This document shows positions 62,001 through 64,000 of a stretch of 64,000 nucleotides of DNA, piece after piece. Source of the DNA: Ectocarpus siliculosus (Eukaryota; Sar; Phaeophyceae; Ectocarpales; Ectocarpaceae); NCBI GenBank assembly GCA_000310025.1, contig FN648441.1:62001-126000 (forward strand). The letters are read 5' to 3'. The first letter of the stretch is position 1. The number at the start of each line of letters is the position of its first letter. The position numbers were made by a program, and so were the translations under genes. A model generated the notes under the pieces. The model was given only the letters and a program-made list of their open reading frames with translations. It was not told where the DNA came from and did not search any database.

Positions 62001-63580
62001 CCACCATGCAAATTTCGTTGCTGGATCCGGCGGAGCACGGTACGGATGTGACGATAGAGGTACTGCCGTCTGAGTTTCGTGACACGAGCTTCAGGAGGAA
62101 AGTCTGAGGACGCATCGAAATCGAACAGTCCAGAAACACACGGCGGCGACATCAGACACAGGGAACTGCGGAAACCTTGCAATTCTACCCAGGTTATGCT
62201 CGGTACGGATTGTAGCACGTAGGATGGACCAGAGATAGCCGCCATGTAAGGTTCATACGTGCGTGCCCACTTCGTACACCACGTACGACGCCTACTAGCC
62301 TGTGGCAATAGAATACAGTTGCCCAAGGCCGTGCAGTCGGGTACTAGCATCGAGCCCGTTCCGCTCGGGAATTTATCGCAGCCGGTGGCGTTGAGCTATC
62401 CTGCACCAGGACTCCTACCTCAATGTCGCATGGGTCGGTCCACGTCATACTGACAGTCCTGGGGATGGAATTGACGGAGGGTTCGGGGTCGACGACTTCT
62501 CCCACCCAGGTCTAGCCTCAGACAGGCCGCCACAGGACGTTGGAAATGCGCACGAGTTGCAGGTAGGAGACGCGCGATGGCAAGTAAGTGATGAAAACCC
62601 TGATACTATATGGGTGAACAGGGTGTGTCGTCTGTAGTCCACTTCGAAGGGCTGATTGCCCTGCTCTCCCTGAAAAGGCTGTGCGGTTCATTGCCGTGGG
62701 ACTCAGTCAGTCACATTGTCGGACAGGACACGGGACAACTCGGAAGAGTGAACCGGAGTGCATGCGTGATGGCACGACTTTGTGTGGACGATGCCGTCCT
62801 CCTGTTGACAACTTTCTCGACATGGCTACTCTGTACAAACAGAGACACTTTCATGGAATAAAGTTCAGAGAAGCGGTTTCATAACAATCCTTCGTCAACG
62901 TAGGCATGCATTGCGCTTAAGCGGGATCTGGGGCCGGTATATCGCCCCGTCCCGGTATTGGAGCGAAGTCAATGGCCTCAAGACTACGGTATGCGTTTTA
63001 CACGAGTACACCCCCCGCAATGTTTGGTGGACCCACCTTGCGCGTGTTTCCGTCCGGCAGAAGCTTGCCGTCGATGGACGAGTAGGAGGTGCGCTCAGCT
63101 ACCACCGTCTGTCACCAATGTATCGATTTTGCAACGGTTGACAGGCGAAGCATTCGGCAACAGTTTCGGTGATTCGACAAGAGTGTCTGCGGCGTTCCCC
63201 TGCCTAAACGCCCAATGACGTATTGCGTGGAAGGCTGCAGGTCGTGTGGCACCAGCTAGGGTATGAAGAACGTTTGAGTGCTATGAGCAAGGCCGTTAAC
63301 CATGCTCTGCCGCATTGTTCGGTGTTAAGACAGTTGGGTCCTGCGGCGCATCAGAAAGGCTTGTCCCCTTCACTGTGTCACCATTCCTCCTTCTCACATC
63401 ACCAGTAGCTGGGCAAGGCACAACACCTGCTGCTCGAGGTCATCATCTGCCAACAACCGGCGGGTGCTTCTCCCCCGGACCTCACCTCCGTAGAGCTGAT
63501 CGTGAATCGCAGCAGGCTAGAGTCTGAAGCATCCTCAAGGCTGTCACATAGCAAATCACCAAGCTCGATGTCTCCCACAA
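43085..63580 (-). CDS. Protease gene 2: two-module paralogue (5' exon outside window)
   Basis: Exons in transcription order: 63580-63486, 63108-63037, 62458-62419 (uncertain), 62103-61999, 61598-61500, 61193-61057, 58979-58818, 58376-58216, 57836-57660, 56837-56666, 55827-55713, 53976-53911, 53279-53243, 52837-52692, 50963-50835, 50175-50116, 49453-49417, 49038-48893, 47601-47473, 44550-44455, 44013-43085. Exon lengths equal those of gene 1 wherever both have the exon (except E-2), and phases agree from the catalytic domain onward. The domain order is that of gene 1 with the Notch/Cys-rich module doubled, adding 124 residues. The last exon ends at TAG 43,087-43,085. Catalytic residues and the Cys residues lost in gene 1 are all present. 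The signal-peptide exon is expected beyond 64,000. Confidence 0.8.
44455..44550 (-). CDS. Gene 2 WAP-like exon
   Basis: Encodes CVDDSDCTLPEECCLLKLVC then EIPDTTDPTACG, 96 bases, phase 1-1. Keeps the CC pair and the terminal Cys that gene 1 has lost. The flanking intron to the VWD exon is only 441 bases, because the TIR element of unit 1 is absent. Confidence 0.68.
45410..46370. repeat. Clustered TCATGA palindromic repeats, unit 2 copy
   Basis: Counterpart of 15,980-16,960 in the same intron. Two clusters, about 45,410-45,700 and 46,140-46,370, of imperfect GGTCATGACC palindromes. Confidence 0.6.
47473..50175 (-). CDS. Gene 2 second Notch/Cys-rich module (2b)
   Basis: Exons E 50175-50116 (DECGVAGGDTRNMGDKVCDPG, six bases shorter than the other E exons), D 49453-49417 (ANNIEACGYDGG), C 49038-48893 (CLACTVSCCECDCSNQACDG) and B 47601-47473 (KCDYTTQGCLCTCRES). 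B resembles gene 1's B exon; E, D and C have no counterpart in gene 1. Phases are compatible with tandem repetition, since the module starts and ends in phase 1. Confidence 0.75.
48400..48715. repeat. CCATGG fold-back repeat, unit 2 copy
   Basis: Counterpart of 18,950-19,270, located in the B-C intron of module 2b only. It includes TTCCACGCCAAACCGTA and several CCATGG sites, ending close to the inferred gene 1 deletion breakpoint. Confidence 0.55.
50835..53976 (-). CDS. Gene 2 first Notch/Cys-rich module (2a)
   Basis: Exons E 53976-53911 (CAGSGGDTAAIEDMVCDPG), D 53279-53243 (ENNVEECQYDGG), C 52837-52692 (CLACTASCCECDC, ending DCVG) and B 50963-50835 (VNPNVCDTSIGQKCFCVC, ending DCG). E, D and C are the close counterparts of gene 1, while B is clearly different from gene 1's B exon. 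Junction phases 1-2-1-1. Confidence 0.75.
54049..54597 (-). mobile_element. Repeat of about 550 bp inserted in a gene 2 intron
   Basis: Unit 1 is continuous at the homologous site (about 21,223-21,245), so this is an insertion after the duplication. Its 54,175-54,580 part is the inverse complement of 32,815-33,215 at the LINE end, sharing GATGTGAG(AG)CCTGGTCCGGTG, AACCCGGCGTGCTCCGT and ATCCTCGAGG. It is probably a short non-autonomous partner or a 5'-truncated LINE tail. No clear target duplication. Confidence 0.65.
55713..55827 (-). CDS. Gene 2 cystine-knot-like exon
   Basis: Same length and phases as in gene 1. Cys pattern C-x6-C-x5-CC-x3-C-x5-C from CSDDGDACTADSDCC onward. All six Cys are conserved between the genes while the loop residues vary (SDCCAGF versus SVCCVGF). 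Confidence 0.65.
56488..56507 (+). repeat. (TC)n microsatellite
   Basis: Ten TC dinucleotides in the intron between the Met-turn exon and the cystine-knot exon of gene 2, absent from the matching gene 1 intron. Confidence 0.8.
56666..58979 (-). CDS. Gene 2 metzincin catalytic domain
   Basis: Exons 58979-58818, 58376-58216, 57836-57660 and 56837-56666. The active site is HEIAHNMGCYHD inside SNCFDNFSH...; the Met-turn exon begins YRTIMSYYQNGCGGDP. The segment after the third His differs from gene 1 (RLNSDTQDAYRHGYRYC versus KDNSYTQHAYRHGWRYC), which may change specificity. All zinc ligands are intact. Confidence 0.88.
61057..63580 (-). CDS. Gene 2 propeptide exons
   Basis: Exons 63580-63486 (VVGDIELGDLL), 63108-63037 (TVVAERTSYSSIDG, donor GTGGGT), 62458-62419 (SMTWTDPCDIE, uncertain), 62103-61999 (FLLKLVSRNSDG, ending ICMVE), 61598-61500 (LEKFFYDESDAVD and a Ser run) and 61193-61057 (CVDDLHEGGIASVARHTK). 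Differences from gene 1 are concentrated at third codon positions, which gives the frame. Confidence 0.65.
62930..63025. repeat. Diverged copy of the LINE-end repeat in gene 2 intron
   Basis: Contains GCGAAGTCAATGGCCTCAAG and GAGTACACCCC, aligned with 29,105-29,222 in gene 1 and with 33,110-33,212. Same intron and position in both genes, so it was inherited before duplication. Confidence 0.5.
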
Positions 63581-64000
63581 CTGAAAGCAGAGTGAGATGC
63601 AAATACGGAAGCGGAGGAGGGATCCGCAAAAGCAAAGAGTCGGAGGCTGAAACAGGGCAAGCCGTTGCGCGCAACAATCGGTCTGAGAATCGGAGTGTAC
63701 AAGTCTATGACTATCATACAAGCCCCAATTTTATAACGATAAAAATAGTTCTTCATTACATGCGGTCGTACCCGCTTTAAAGGCACACCAGAAGGGATAT
63801 GAAAACTCCCCATGATTTTTCTGAGAACCATCGTATCGTGTACCACATGCTAAACGTTGCAGATGTTGTACAGAACGGGCCAAGAGAAAAGAGACAGAAA
63901 AATCAGGTCGAGGCTCAATTTCTTGTTTTGTTTGTGGTGCTTTGGATGTGTGTCCGATCTACATGCGTTGTATGCTCCTGATGGGGGGCACGTGAATGGG

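Larger units (their letters stand above)
39690..64000. repeat. Tandem segmental duplication, unit 2 (continues past window)
   Basis: Aligns with 10.6-30.09 kb. The extra length compared with unit 1 comes from the second Cys-rich module (about 3.4 kb), the insertion of about 0.94 kb at 40.5 kb and the repeat at 54.05-54.6 kb. Homology is still present at 63.92 kb. Confidence 0.85.

Overview
This is eukaryotic nuclear DNA: genes are split by GT-AG introns of hundreds to thousands of bases, coding density is low, and retroelements are common. Nothing prokaryotic is present (no operons, no CRISPR). The intron-rich structure, strong GTGAGT donors, secreted Cys-rich multidomain proteins and a VMP1 orthologue with divergent sequence suggest a multicellular stramenopile, most likely a brown alga; this is inference and no ribosomal or organelle marker confirms it. 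|| Layout. (1) 260-2984, plus strand: the last four visible exons of a VMP1-like autophagy/ER membrane protein; the gene starts left of the window. (2) About 6.5-8.3 kb, plus: a single-pass membrane protein gene (ectodomain, Pro/Thr-rich stalk, TM helix, short tail). Relics of its 3' end recur at 10.6 kb and 39.5 kb. (3) 10.6-39.7 kb and 39.7 kb to past 64 kb: two tandem units of a segmental duplication of about 29 kb. Each carries one minus-strand gene, of 18 and 20+ detected exons, for a secreted multidomain metalloprotease. || The two protease genes are the main content. Reading from the N-terminus they encode a signal peptide and acidic propeptide, a metzincin catalytic domain (HEIAHNMGCYHD with a Met-turn MSYY), a short cystine-knot-like exon, a Lin-12/Notch-like repeat built from two tiny exons, two further Cys-rich exons, a WAP-like exon and a C-terminal VWD-like domain (GDPHMTGF). 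Intron phases agree at every junction from the catalytic domain to the VWD exon. Gene 2 (43.1-63.6 kb) has two copies of the Notch/Cys-rich module. Gene 1 (13.0-34.4 kb) has one, and it is a chimera of the two, so gene 1 looks like an intronic-recombination deletion derivative of a two-module ancestor. || Because each unit serves as the empty-site control for the other, several insertions can be placed: a 775-bp TIR element with a TA target duplication in the last intron of gene 1; a tRNA-headed SINE plus a 5'-truncated, frameshifted LINE in intron 1 of gene 1; a repeat of about 550 bp in an intron of gene 2; and an insertion of about 0.94 kb at 40.5 kb. A decayed Ty1/copia element lies between the genes (35.8-38.7 kb). 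A 477-bp tract over the VWD exon and adjacent intron is identical in both units, as expected from recent gene conversion.
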